Assembly (NCBI RefSeq): GCF_008933165.1
Contig: NZ_WBVQ01000001.1
Coordinates: 248,001-312,000, forward strand
Direction of reading: 5' to 3'
Origin: Phaeocystidibacter marisrubri
GTDB taxonomy: Bacteria > Bacteroidota > Bacteroidia > Flavobacteriales > Schleiferiaceae
DNA: 64,000 nt
Positions within the stretch are counted from its first letter, which is position 1; each line of letters starts with the position of its first letter. The position numbers and the translations under genes were made by a program. Below are positions 27,831 to 36,451 of the stretch, in pieces. Below the pieces are notes generated by a model, which was not told where the DNA came from, ran no database searches, and saw only the letters and a list, made by a program, of their open reading frames with translations.

Positions 27831-27986
27831 TCAACTACCTATAGAGGAGAGGCTGGTATTGGTTACTGTGCTTTTGTCAATTAGAATGACATCCATGGCA
27901 TTTTCCGCGGTGTCATATTCATCCTTTATTACGGTGCGTGAAGCTTGGATATAAATTATAGAAACATGGATATTCACAGTCTTCAT
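27831..27986 (-). CDS. Small reading frame, possible gene fragment (third of three)
   Basis: The ATG at 27984-27986 opens 51 codons on the minus strand, beginning MKTVNIHVSIIYIQ and containing AENAMDVILIDKSTVT. Its composition looks coding, but its first 20 codons overlap the end of the preceding fragment in another frame. It could be a short independent gene or the 3' end of a gene broken by frameshifts. No family is recognised. Confidence 0.35.
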   Translation of the reverse strand: MKTVNIHVSIIYIQASRTVIKDEYDTAENAMDVILIDKSTVTNTSLSSIGS

Positions 27987-28152
27987 TGTATTCTTTAACG
28001 ACCCAATATTCTTTCGCCAATCCGCATTCCTTCCGCTTCTCGTGAATTGACATTAACTTAATCAGCGACGGGATAGACTGCTCCCTAAGAGGATTTATTT
28101 CAACAAACTGCTTGTTCAGTTCTTTTGGAGAACGACTTGATGACCATGCTCT
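27919..28152 (-). pseudogene. Open frame without a good start (second of three fragments)
   Basis: This 77-codon open stretch looks coding (KELNKQFVEINPLREQSIPS, then HEKRKECGLAKEYWVV, then DCEYPCFYNLYPSF) but has no ATG until codon 34 (28053). It overlaps the end of the preceding fragment, whose frame it would continue after a -1 shift near 28120-28130. The Cys spacing continues that of the first fragment. It is best read as the middle of a frameshifted or decaying gene. No family recognised. Confidence 0.4.
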
Positions 28153-28406
28153 TCACATGAATAATCATAGTGGATAATGGCAGTGGTCTGCATGCCTGTG
28201 TCTCTCCATCCCCAAGCACATTTTATCGGGCAAATCAGCCAGTGAAAGTTGCGCTCTTCATTCACGGGTTTGTAATCCTGACAACTACAACCTTCGTCAC
28301 TTACATCATTACCGCCTAGCCATTTAGGCCAAGCCCCCATGGATTGCATACCAACTCCAGCGATTATACCACCAAGAGCCGTGCTCATGATTAAGGTCCC
28401 AGCCAA
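28116..28406 (-). pseudogene. Small Cys-containing membrane-type protein, probably 5' part of a broken gene
   Basis: The 96 codons from a TTG at 28406 begin with a hydrophobic Gly-rich segment (TALGGIIAGVGMQSMGAW) followed by a Cys- and Trp-rich part (EGCSCQDY, WLICPIKCAWGW, YDYSCEEHGHQV). The open frame extends about 19 codons further upstream (basic, RKLINAFNSKARVGRG) without an ATG, so the true start is missing or uses a rare codon. The stop at 28116 falls where a -1 shift would lead into the next fragment. Composition differs from flanking genes. It may be a relic of transferred DNA. No family recognised. Confidence 0.45.
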
Positions 28407-28440
28407 CCCGCGACCTACCCTTGCTTTCGAATTGAATGCG

Positions 28441-28783
28441 TTTATCAGTTTTCTTATAGTGATATATTTTAGCTAATGGTTTAAAATTAAACAACTATGC
28501 AGTAATATTCATTTTATTTCACACATATATTCTGAAATCGTTTTATTGAGTTGTCTTCAAAAAATGGACGTATTAGACGTCTTGAATACTCTTGGGGGCT
28601 TAAGTAGCTATGACAGCTCCGTTCTCAAGAACAGCGGTTAAATGAACACATTGTCGCTGGAACAATTGCTCTTACAGCGATCGAGATCACATCCATCAAT
28701 TATCCGCTAGCCAGCTAGTATGTTTTTACGAACCACTGCGAGCATAAAGCGAGGTCATTTTTACTCGACGAGATAGAGGAAAA
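28441..28783 (+). other. AT-rich stretch without a recognisable gene
   Basis: This part is notably AT-rich up to about 28560. It holds only two tiny plus-strand frames (25 codons from 28563 and 22 codons from about 28640) that show no supporting signals. I see no RNA gene, insertion sequence end or clear repeat in it. Confidence 0.5.
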
Positions 28784-28784
28784 G

Positions 28785-28819
28785 AAAAAGCCCTCCGATG
28801 TAAATCGGAGGGCTTTTTT
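28785..28819 (-). terminator. Strong terminator at the 3' end of the structured RNA
   Basis: AGCCCTCCGAT (28789-28799) pairs perfectly with ATCGGAGGGCT (28804-28814) around a 4-nt loop, flanked by A5 and T6. It can act in both directions; on the minus strand it ends the candidate RNA. Confidence 0.88.
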
Positions 28820-29020
28820 GTGCGAATACGTATGCCAAACCCAGAGCCACCTATCTCTCTGGGTTCTGTCCGGTACCCCCCAATGATAGTCAATCAAAGT
28901 GTATCGGAGCCTAAGAGAGAGTTTAGAGTTTACCTCTGTTCCTTTCTAGTACATGACGAATTTGGTCATGCATGAGAGAGTAGGAGATTGAGAAAAGAAC
29001 GAGGCGTTTCGTATTCGCAC
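28820..29020 (-). ncRNA. Candidate structured small RNA, about 200 nt
   Basis: No protein frame fits here. The two ends are complementary: GTGCGAATACG at the 5' end (29010-29020 on the plus strand, complemented) pairs with CGTATTCGCAC at the 3' end (28820-28830), with GCC/GGC extending the stem after a small bulge. Inside are hairpins ACCCAGAG/CTCTGGGT near the 3' side and GCATGAC/GTCATGT near the 5' side, and a longer imperfect pairing TCCGATAC/GTACCGGA. A -7-like box ends 3 nt before the 5' end and an intrinsic terminator follows at once. Length, closing stem and isolated unit recall 6S RNA, but I cannot match conserved 6S positions, so the family is left open. Confidence 0.65.
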
Positions 29021-29023
29021 ATT

Positions 29024-29031
29024 CAAATATG
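29024..29031 (-). promoter_or_regulatory. -7-like box for the structured RNA
   Basis: On the minus strand this reads CATATTTG, one base off TAnnTTTG, and ends 3 nt before the predicted RNA 5' end. No -33 TTG at the normal distance. Confidence 0.4.
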
Positions 29032-29061
29032 ATAATCCAAAATGAGAGCGTGTTGGATTAT
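29032..29061. repeat. 9-bp perfect inverted repeat between the LytTR gene and the structured RNA
   Basis: ATAATCCAA (29032-29040) and TTGGATTAT (29053-29061) are separated by 12 bp, with TTTT following on the plus strand. It abuts the -7 box of the RNA and could be an operator, or a weak terminator for rightward or leftward transcription. Confidence 0.5.
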
Positions 29062-29103
29062 TTTACCAACTGCATGTTTCAATTTATAAACTGCATTTAA
29101 TCC

Positions 29104-29832
29104 TTAAAGAAGTCGTTTTGCCGCCTCCGACTTATGCGTTCTTGAAACTTCTAGGGCTCTTCCATCGGTCATGGTCACGCTCGCTTGCATGCCTTTTTCG
29201 TAATTCACTACATGAGCGGTATTGATGATGTACTTCTTGTGGCATCGCATGAATGCGTAATCTTGAATGAGTTCGCCAAAATGTCCTATGGACTTGGAGG
29301 CCAGAACCGTTCTGCCTTTGGTAAGGTAAATTTCGGTGTATGATCCTGAGCCAATGAGATAGAGGATGTCTTTGGTGGGATACCGAACGGTGCCTGACCG
29401 GTTCGGAATACTCAACATATGAGAGACTCCATTTCCGTTTAGATGTTCGGTAAGTTTTTGCGTGGAAAAAGTGCCACCAGAAGCAGAAATACATCGTTGA
29501 ATCGCGTTGTCTAGTGTCTGCTGGTCGTACGGTTTTAACATGTAATGCACAGCGGCATATTCAAAGGCGTCTAAGGCGTATTCATCGTATGCCGTAGTGA
29601 AAACGATCTTGAATTCAGGATTGGGAAATCGGTCTAGTACTTCAAAGCCCAGTCGTTTCTTTATTCGGATGTCCAAAAACAGGATATCCGGTTTTTCGAA
29701 CAGGAGAATCTCTATGGCAGTGTCAACATCGGAAGCCTCTCCCACTATCTCCAATTCGTACTTTGAAGAAGAAATCAAGTTTTTCAGTAGGGCTCTTGCG
29801 TGAGGTTCGTCATCAACCAAAATGCATTTCAT
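29104..29832 (-). CDS. LytTR-family response regulator
   Basis: The 242-residue regulator has a receiver domain (1-120; acidic DDEP, phospho-acceptor Asp 54 in ILFLDIRIKK, Lys in LKPYD) and a C-terminal LytTR DNA-binding domain (about 140-242, with ILYLIGSGSYTEIYLTKG and MRCHKKYIINTAHV). It lies 20 bp downstream of the sensor kinase gene, so the two form a cognate pair. Targets are unknown. Confidence 0.95.
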   Translation of the reverse strand: MKCILVDDEPHARALLKNLISSSKYELEIVGEASDVDTAIEILLFEKPDILFLDIRIKKRLGFEVLDRFPNPEFKIVFTTAYDEYALDAFEYAAVHYMLKPYDQQTLDNAIQRCISASGGTFSTQKLTEHLNGNGVSHMLSIPNRSGTVRYPTKDILYLIGSGSYTEIYLTKGRTVLASKSIGHFGELIQDYAFMRCHKKYIINTAHVVNYEKGMQASVTMTDGRALEVSRTHKSEAAKRLL

Positions 29833-29852
29833 GAGGTTAGATTGCTAGGGGG

Positions 29853-32800
29853 TTAAAGTCCGATAGTCATCACAAAGTGTGTTCCAGTATTTTCAGGGCG
29901 CAATTCGAGCTCGTACGTTTTCTCATATAGCGCTGCTAATAATTCCAACCTCTGGAGCACATTCCTCAAACCGAGGGATCCCTTGTTTGAAATGCCTTGC
30001 TTCATCGCTCGCCATTCTGAGAGAGGGAATCCATCTCCGTTATCGGTGATGTGAATTTCTATCGTATTTAATTGTCGTTTGATTATGAGTTTAACGATGC
30101 CTCTATTGGTTTTGTTACTTACTCCATGCCAAACTGCATTTTCTAGTAAAGGTTGGATGAGCATGGGAGGCACAAAAGTGGTTTTCGTATTGATGTCTGA
30201 ATCGATCTCTATGATGAAATCGAAACAATCCTCCAGTCGGAGTAACTCAATACTCATGAACTCATCGAGATATTGAATTTCCTCTTCCAGAGAAACGCGG
30301 TGTAAGTCGGGTCTGCTGATGGTTTTTCGTATCAGTACGGCGAGTCGTTTTAAGTACTCAGAAGCAGTGCTGTTTCGGTTGCTGTTGATGAGGTACTGAA
30401 TGGAGTTAAAAGCATTGAAAATGAAATGCGGATTGATTTGCATCTTCAAGGTGGCCATATTGGATTCAATGAGCTGCTTATCTTGCTTTTTTCGCCTTTC
30501 GTTTACGATAATAGCGATGGCGAGAATGATGAGTAGAGGGGAGGTCAACAGGGTCCAGAACCACCATGTGTCAGTTATAAAAGGGCGAATTTGGAAAGTG
30601 AAGATGGATTGAATGTTGCTCCAGACGCCATACTCACTGCGTAATTGGACTTCAAGATTGTAGCTTCCATAGCGCAGATTTGAGAAACTGAGATCGCCAG
30701 ATTCATCGTATTCCCATGGGGCGTCAGGCGTTAATCTCCATCGCAGCAATTGACCCCGATTTTGAACGGAATTGGCGGATAGGATTTTAACGGAGATATA
30801 CGCTGTCCCTCGATTAAGGTTGAGGTGATTGTTTTCATCTAATGCAGCCTCGATTCCATTTACCCGTAGATTGGAGTAGTTCAATTGAACGTCATCTGGC
30901 AGATTCATAATGTACTCCAAAGGTGCCTTTAGCACTTGATTTCCATGGAAGACGAAGATGCTCGTATCTCCTGGAATTATCTCTCGAATGGAATTTTCTG
31001 CAACATAGTCGTGTAGCGGAAGAATTCTACAATAGGCAATTTCGTTTCCCTTCATTACCAAGACGAATAGACTCTTCTCGGATGCGGTAATAAGCACGTT
31101 TTTATAGGTGCTTACGGAGATGGTATAGTCGCTGGGTAAATAGTTTTGAGCCGTTAAGTGGATGGTGGTATCTGCACCTAACAGATAGATTCCATCGTTA
31201 TAGGAAGGCAGTACTAACCAATCTGCGCCTAACTTGTAGAGTTGTGATGTCTTGATGCTATTTTGAAGCTCTTCGTTGAGCAGTGGCAAATAGCTAGAGT
31301 TCGTTTTTCTGTAGAGGTTTCGTTCAGTTAAGACGTAATCGATACTATCGTTGGATAGTGAAAAATCAATGATGAATGAAGAGTCGCTTGGAATGGAAAC
31401 TTCCTCTGTGAAAACATGTTGGGTATCGACAGAGAATAATTTTCCTTCATTTAGTACATAATACTTAGTCCAATCTGAATTAGCGGTGCTTTTAGTTAGG
31501 AATGAAGTGCCCAAAAAGGGAAAAGATTTTTCTCTTCCCGCAGGGAAAATAGACCAAATTCGATGGTGCTCAGGGTGTGTGATAGAAGTGGTAAGAAACA
31601 GGTCGTTCAGTACGCTGTCTTGCCAATGAGATCGATGAAATCGGCTGTTTACGATAGGTCGATACGGAATTGGTACTTTCTTGACTATAGATAAGTCGGA
31701 GGACGTTAATTGCAGACTGTAGATGGTGTCTGAAACAGCTGCGTAAAAGAGCCCATTGTAATAATGAAAAGGTCGAGTGAGCCGATTAGGGAAAGTTAAA
31801 TCTTGGACTTCATAATTCGTCAAATTGATGTTTGGAATGATTCTCAGTCCTTCATTAATGTCGCAAATCCAATAGTATCCCGACTTCGTCTTATAGATGT
31901 CAGAGATGCTTTGGTTGTCAAAAAAATGCCCCGTCTGAACGAGCTCTCCACCTTTCAGAGCATAGCGAGTAATTCCATCCGACAGTGTGCAGCAATAGAG
32001 TTCGTTGTCAATAACCCGAAAGGCTACGTGGTCACAGAATAAGATGGGAGCAGCCTTGATATCCCCATTCTCGAGTATTTCAAAAAGGGTGTGCTGGGTG
32101 GTGATAAAATGACGTTCAACGCCACTAGAGTCTAGTTGATCAACCAAAGAAATCCGACTCCGTCTTGGGGGAGGTTCTGAATCACAGAGCTTCTTTAGGT
32201 CGCTGTGATTCATGTACCTAATCTTCAATTTTTCACCCCACGCAGAAACAAACGAGGTGTCTATTCTTCGGTTCGAATCGTTTAGATTTTTGAATCCAAC
32301 TGTTCGGGAGATGTATCGATCTAGTCCCCCCATCATTAAGTGAAAGATATCTTTCCCGTCTCTCTCAATAATGGCCGGTGTAACCCGAAACCTCTCTTCT
32401 ACAATTGGTGTATGGATTTCAATTTTGTCATCCGTAAAGCTGCACGTAGCAAAGGATAAGTCATTTGCATACAAGTCGAATATGAGGTGATTTCCATCCT
32501 CGGACACCCACATGTAGTATACGAAGTGGCTTCGAGGTGTTTTTTTGTTCAAGTCGTCGTTAAACGGAGGGGCAACCCAAACCCCTTTGTCTAGATAAAA
32601 GACTCCAGATGAGGCGGTTAATGCCCAAATTCGTCCAATGGGATCGACGTGTAAATTGTAAATAGTAGAAAGTTCGCCGTTCGAACTTTTGTCAAGCGGA
32701 ATCACTTTGGATCCATACATGGCAAAGGCACCTTGCTCCGTACAGACGTATTTAACGCCAATGGAGTCCTCAACCACGTGGTATACTTCACGAGCTGGAA

Positions 32801-32993
32801 GTTGTTGTGTGGACTGATCCATCCACGGTTGTTGTCCTCTTACCGCCGTGCTGAACAGAATGATGACGAAGCCGATGCTAAAAAGGGAATACGAGGAGAG
32901 GTAGAATGATGATGCCTTGGAAAACAAGGCCTTCATTTGAAAATTGGAAGTAGTAAGTCTCCTCATGAGAGTCATGTTTCGTAGCACTCTCAA
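29853..32993 (-). CDS. Sensor histidine kinase with periplasmic beta-propeller (LytS/YehU type)
   Basis: The product of up to 1046 residues has an N-terminal hydrophobic signal/anchor (about 27-53), a long periplasmic region of propeller-like beta repeats (about 55-720), a Y_Y_Y-like immunoglobulin-type domain (about 720-800), a transmembrane helix (about 805-830), and a His_kinase domain with His 856 in INPHFIFNAFNSIQ. An HATPase region with LLENAVWHGV and ITDNGDGFPL follows. Such sensors often detect glycans or envelope state in Bacteroidota, but the ligand here is unknown. An ATG at 32936 would give a more usual signal sequence. It is 20 bp after the deacetylase-like gene. Confidence 0.92.
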   Translation of the reverse strand: MRVLRNMTLMRRLTTSNFQMKALFSKASSFYLSSYSLFSIGFVIILFSTAVRGQQPWMDQSTQQLPAREVYHVVEDSIGVKYVCTEQGAFAMYGSKVIPLDKSSNGELSTIYNLHVDPIGRIWALTASSGVFYLDKGVWVAPPFNDDLNKKTPRSHFVYYMWVSEDGNHLIFDLYANDLSFATCSFTDDKIEIHTPIVEERFRVTPAIIERDGKDIFHLMMGGLDRYISRTVGFKNLNDSNRRIDTSFVSAWGEKLKIRYMNHSDLKKLCDSEPPPRRSRISLVDQLDSSGVERHFITTQHTLFEILENGDIKAAPILFCDHVAFRVIDNELYCCTLSDGITRYALKGGELVQTGHFFDNQSISDIYKTKSGYYWICDINEGLRIIPNINLTNYEVQDLTFPNRLTRPFHYYNGLFYAAVSDTIYSLQLTSSDLSIVKKVPIPYRPIVNSRFHRSHWQDSVLNDLFLTTSITHPEHHRIWSIFPAGREKSFPFLGTSFLTKSTANSDWTKYYVLNEGKLFSVDTQHVFTEEVSIPSDSSFIIDFSLSNDSIDYVLTERNLYRKTNSSYLPLLNEELQNSIKTSQLYKLGADWLVLPSYNDGIYLLGADTTIHLTAQNYLPSDYTISVSTYKNVLITASEKSLFVLVMKGNEIAYCRILPLHDYVAENSIREIIPGDTSIFVFHGNQVLKAPLEYIMNLPDDVQLNYSNLRVNGIEAALDENNHLNLNRGTAYISVKILSANSVQNRGQLLRWRLTPDAPWEYDESGDLSFSNLRYGSYNLEVQLRSEYGVWSNIQSIFTFQIRPFITDTWWFWTLLTSPLLIILAIAIIVNERRKKQDKQLIESNMATLKMQINPHFIFNAFNSIQYLINSNRNSTASEYLKRLAVLIRKTISRPDLHRVSLEEEIQYLDEFMSIELLRLEDCFDFIIEIDSDINTKTTFVPPMLIQPLLENAVWHGVSNKTNRGIVKLIIKRQLNTIEIHITDNGDGFPLSEWRAMKQGISNKGSLGLRNVLQRLELLAALYEKTYELELRPENTGTHFVMTIGL

Positions 32994-33013
32994 ATATAGA
33001 AGATGTTCTCTAA

Positions 33014-33916
33014 TTAGGAATAGAGAAAAGACGCTATTCTATAGGTGTTTGCGTGTGCTTCTATAATGTCTGAAAGTCGTTCGGAGTATCCGCCTCCCAT
33101 GCTCACCGCTACAGGGATTTCATTCGCAATACAGGTTTCAAACACCAATCGATCCCTCGATTTACAGCCTTCTATGCTCAAACCCAGTCGGCCAAGTTTG
33201 TCGCTAGCCAATACATCTACCCCTGATTGAAAGAAGATAAACTGCGGTTCAATTCGTTGAATGAGCTCCTTTAAATTCCTGTCCAGAATAGAGAGATAGG
33301 CACTATCGCTAATTCCGTCAGGCAACTCTATGTCGAGGTCACTTTTTTCTTTGTGTAGCGGGTAATTTTTTTCACCATGCATGCTGAAGGTGAAGACGCG
33401 TGGTTCATTCTCAAATATGCGAGCGGTACCGTTTCCTTGGTGCACATCTAAATCCACTACTAGGATTCGCTCCATTAGATGGTAGTCTATTAGATGGTGG
33501 GCTGCAATAGCATTGTCATTTAAGAGGCAAAAACCTTCACCCGATGCAGCATAGGCATGATGAGTTCCTCCTGCGATGTTGAAGGAAACTCCATTTGCCA
33601 ATGCGTATTCAGCATTCATTACCGTCCCTCTACAGATAATGGTTTCTCGTTTTACCAACTGATCGCTGTGTGGGAATCCGATTTTCCTTTGCGCTTTTCG
33701 GTCCAGCGTACCATCTCTTAGTTGTTCCCAGTAAGTCTTGTCGTGCGTTCGGACAATTCGATCCTCTTCCAATGCATCTGGAGCAAAAAACTGGGATTCA
33801 GAGAGGGTTCCTTCGCGAATCAGTTGTTCGGGCAGTAGCTCGTATTTGGCCATGGGAAATCTATGTCCTTCCGGAAGGGGATGACAATAGATGGGGTCAA
33901 ATGCTACCTTGAACAT
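33014..33916 (-). CDS. Histone deacetylase-superfamily amidohydrolase
   Basis: This 300-residue zinc hydrolase carries the class fingerprint: catalytic pair His 119-His 120 in GGTHHAY, zinc ligands Asp 157 and His 159 in VVDLDVHQGNG, a third ligand Asp 234 in SGVDVLASD, and the terminal GGGYS. The order and short length resemble the HDAC11-like/bacterial group that deacylates small molecules, polyamines or lysines. It is cytoplasmic. It sits 4 bp after pheT and 20 bp before the sensor kinase gene, so expression is probably coupled. Confidence 0.93.
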   Translation of the reverse strand: MFKVAFDPIYCHPLPEGHRFPMAKYELLPEQLIREGTLSESQFFAPDALEEDRIVRTHDKTYWEQLRDGTLDRKAQRKIGFPHSDQLVKRETIICRGTVMNAEYALANGVSFNIAGGTHHAYAASGEGFCLLNDNAIAAHHLIDYHLMERILVVDLDVHQGNGTARIFENEPRVFTFSMHGEKNYPLHKEKSDLDIELPDGISDSAYLSILDRNLKELIQRIEPQFIFFQSGVDVLASDKLGRLGLSIEGCKSRDRLVFETCIANEIPVAVSMGGGYSERLSDIIEAHANTYRIASFLYS

Positions 33917-33920
33917 GGTA

Positions 33921-36359
33921 TTATCTCAACTCAGCTTGGAATTCACGTTCCAAGGCCGATTGGATTTTTGCCATGGTTTGATCGAGCTGCTTGTCGTTCA
34001 AAGTCTTTTCGGCATCCAAAATGGTGAATCTCAATCCGTAGCTCTTTTTGCCTTCAGGAAGATTTTTTCCTTCGTAGACGTCAAAAAGGTCAACCTCTTT
34101 GAGCCATTTCTTTTCGGTGCGCTTTGCGATTTTTTCGAGATCAGCATACTGTACGGAAGTGTCTACCAAAAGAGCCAAGTCGCGTTGAACGGCAAAAGTT
34201 TTAGGTAGATCTGCGTACTTCACCACGCTACGAGTAATCATGGTGACGAGCATGTCCCAATCGATATCTGCGTAAAATACAACTTCGTCAATGTCGCACA
34301 TTTTCATGTACTTTCTTGATACATACCCCAGCGTTCCTACTGCTCTACCTTGAACATTGAGTTCAAGTCCATCTGCCAATACACCGTTTTCCCCTAGCGT
34401 TTTGTAGAAGAAGTTGAGGTTGAATCTGCCGAGGAAGGCTTCTACAATGCCCTTGAGGGTGAAGAAGCTACTATCTGTGGAAGGAGTAGACCAGTGCGCA
34501 GCTTGACGTGGGCCGCTCACCCATATGCCAAGACGCTTGTTTTCACTGTACTTTTCGCTCTCATTTTTGCGGTACACATTTCCGAACTCAAAAGCACGAA
34601 TGGTTTTTTGCTGACGATTTCGGTTGTATGCTATCGTTTCCAATCCACCCAATAGAAGGGTCATTCTCATGACGCCTAGATCTTGACTCAATGGGTTGAG
34701 GATGTCTACACAGTTTTCAATTGGGAAGTCTGTGTTGTCTTCGTAGTAACTGCGCTTGGTGAGCGAGTTATTCATGATCTCAGAAAGTCCAATTCCAGCA
34801 AGGGTGCTAGCTGCCAAACGACGGAGGTCATCCGGGTGGCGAGGTTCATTATGTGGCAAGTTCATGCGCATGCCCTCTGGAAATTCGATGTTGTCAAATC
34901 CGAAGATTCTCAGGATTTCTTCTACCACATCAGCTTCGCGAGTAACGTCCCATCGATAAAGAGGCACGGCTACGTGAAGTGCATCGCCATTTTCCCCAAT
35001 GATTCGAAATTCAAGGGAGTCGAGAATGGATAGGATGTCTTCTCTTGGAATGGCTTGCCCCAATAAGGCGTTGATACGCTTGTAGGAGAGATGGATCTGT
35101 GGTTCTTCAAATTTCTGGGTGACTTCCGAAACGATGTCGGAGCCAATTTTAGCACCGGCAACTTCGCACATGAGAAGTGCAGCTCGCTTCAAAGCATATT
35201 CCGTTAAAGCAGGATCAACGCCCCTTTCATAGCGGAATGATGCGTCGGTGTTCAAAGCGTGACGCTTGGCCGTTTTGCGAATTCGAACTGGATTAAACCA
35301 CGCCGCTTCTAAGAATACAGTTGTGGTTCCATTCGATACGCCCGAATCAAGTCCGCCGAATACACCTGCAATGCACTTGCCGCCATTGCTGTCGGCAATC
35401 ATCAAATCCGATGCGTCCAAGGTGCGTTCTTTCTCATCCAAAGTGATGAACTTAGTTCCTTTTGGAAGGGTACGGACAAGTAAGTGATCGTTGGCCACTT
35501 TGTCTCCATCGTAAGCGTGAAGTGGGTGACCTGTTTCGTGCAGAACAAAATTGGTGACGTCAACAATGTTGTTTACGGGTTGAAGTCCAATGCTCAGAAG
35601 GGCGTTTTTCAACCAAGAAGGAGATTCGCCAACCTTAACATCGGTGAGGGTAACTCCGTAGAACTGCGGACATCCTTCGGTGTCTTCTATCGTGAGTTTG
35701 AATGGACGCTCTTTGTGTTCGGGAGTAAATGCCACTACACTCGGAAGGGAGAGTTGAGTTTCTATTCCATCGCGAAGCAAACCTGCACGCAAGTCGCGCG
35801 CCACGCCGTAATGACCCAATGCGTCTGTGCGATTTGGGGTGAGTCCGATTTCAAATACAATATCGTTTTCGATGTTGAAGTATTCTGCAGCCGGAGTACC
35901 TACTGTGGTTTCTTCCAACACTAGAATACCGTCATGACTAACGCCCATGCCGAGTTCGTCTTCGGCACAAATCATTCCTTCACTAACGCTCCCACGGATT
36001 TTACCCTTTTTGATCTTCAGGGCCTCTTCACCTCCTCCTGGGTAAAGAACAGCACCAATGGTAGCAACCGGAACATATTGTCCAGCGGCAACGTTAGGAG
36101 CACCACATACGATGTTTATAGGTTCATCACCGCCAACATCTACCGTGGTCACTTTCAATCGATCGGCATCTGGATGTTGCTCGCAGGTAAGCACCTTTCC
36201 AATCACTACGCCTTTTAATCCGCCTTTTATGGATTCAATTTCTTCCATTCCCTCCACCTCAAGTCCGGTGCGAGTAAGAATTTCAGAAACTAGAGTGGGT
36301 GTAACGACTGCAGGATCAAAGTTGAGATATCTGCGAAGCCAGCTGTAGCTGATTGTCAT
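33921..36359 (-). CDS. pheT: Phenylalanine--tRNA ligase beta subunit
   Basis: This 812-residue subunit of the cytoplasmic PheS2PheT2 enzyme has an N-terminal tRNA-binding OB domain (VIGKVLTCEQHPDADRLKV), the B3/B4 editing region (TDVKVGESPSWLKNAL through HAYDGDKV), B5, a core-like domain, and the C-terminal anticodon-recognition domain (FAVQRDLALLVDTSVQ). pheS is not in the window. It is first in a same-strand run with the deacetylase, kinase and regulator. Confidence 0.98.
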   Translation of the reverse strand: MTISYSWLRRYLNFDPAVVTPTLVSEILTRTGLEVEGMEEIESIKGGLKGVVIGKVLTCEQHPDADRLKVTTVDVGGDEPINIVCGAPNVAAGQYVPVATIGAVLYPGGGEEALKIKKGKIRGSVSEGMICAEDELGMGVSHDGILVLEETTVGTPAAEYFNIENDIVFEIGLTPNRTDALGHYGVARDLRAGLLRDGIETQLSLPSVVAFTPEHKERPFKLTIEDTEGCPQFYGVTLTDVKVGESPSWLKNALLSIGLQPVNNIVDVTNFVLHETGHPLHAYDGDKVANDHLLVRTLPKGTKFITLDEKERTLDASDLMIADSNGGKCIAGVFGGLDSGVSNGTTTVFLEAAWFNPVRIRKTAKRHALNTDASFRYERGVDPALTEYALKRAALLMCEVAGAKIGSDIVSEVTQKFEEPQIHLSYKRINALLGQAIPREDILSILDSLEFRIIGENGDALHVAVPLYRWDVTREADVVEEILRIFGFDNIEFPEGMRMNLPHNEPRHPDDLRRLAASTLAGIGLSEIMNNSLTKRSYYEDNTDFPIENCVDILNPLSQDLGVMRMTLLLGGLETIAYNRNRQQKTIRAFEFGNVYRKNESEKYSENKRLGIWVSGPRQAAHWSTPSTDSSFFTLKGIVEAFLGRFNLNFFYKTLGENGVLADGLELNVQGRAVGTLGYVSRKYMKMCDIDEVVFYADIDWDMLVTMITRSVVKYADLPKTFAVQRDLALLVDTSVQYADLEKIAKRTEKKWLKEVDLFDVYEGKNLPEGKKSYGLRFTILDAEKTLNDKQLDQTMAKIQSALEREFQAELR

Positions 36360-36394
36360 GAGAATATTATTTCAAGGCCGATATTGTAAAGGCA

Positions 36395-36402
36395 CAAAGG
36401 TA
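36395..36402 (-). promoter_or_regulatory. -7 box of pheT
   Basis: On the minus strand this reads TACCTTTG, a perfect TAnnTTTG, giving a leader of about 30 nt. Confidence 0.45.
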
Positions 36403-36451
36403 CATAGTGTTCAACGAAGATGGAAGTGGTGAGAGCAATGTAAATTACCTC

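Noticed and set aside
28563-28710. Two tiny plus-strand frames (25 and 22 codons)
   Set aside because: Too short, without promoter or family resemblance.
28715-28897. 60-codon minus-strand frame
   Set aside because: It runs through the terminator stem and the structured RNA; the residues look random (Trp- and Ser-rich) and nothing supports translation.
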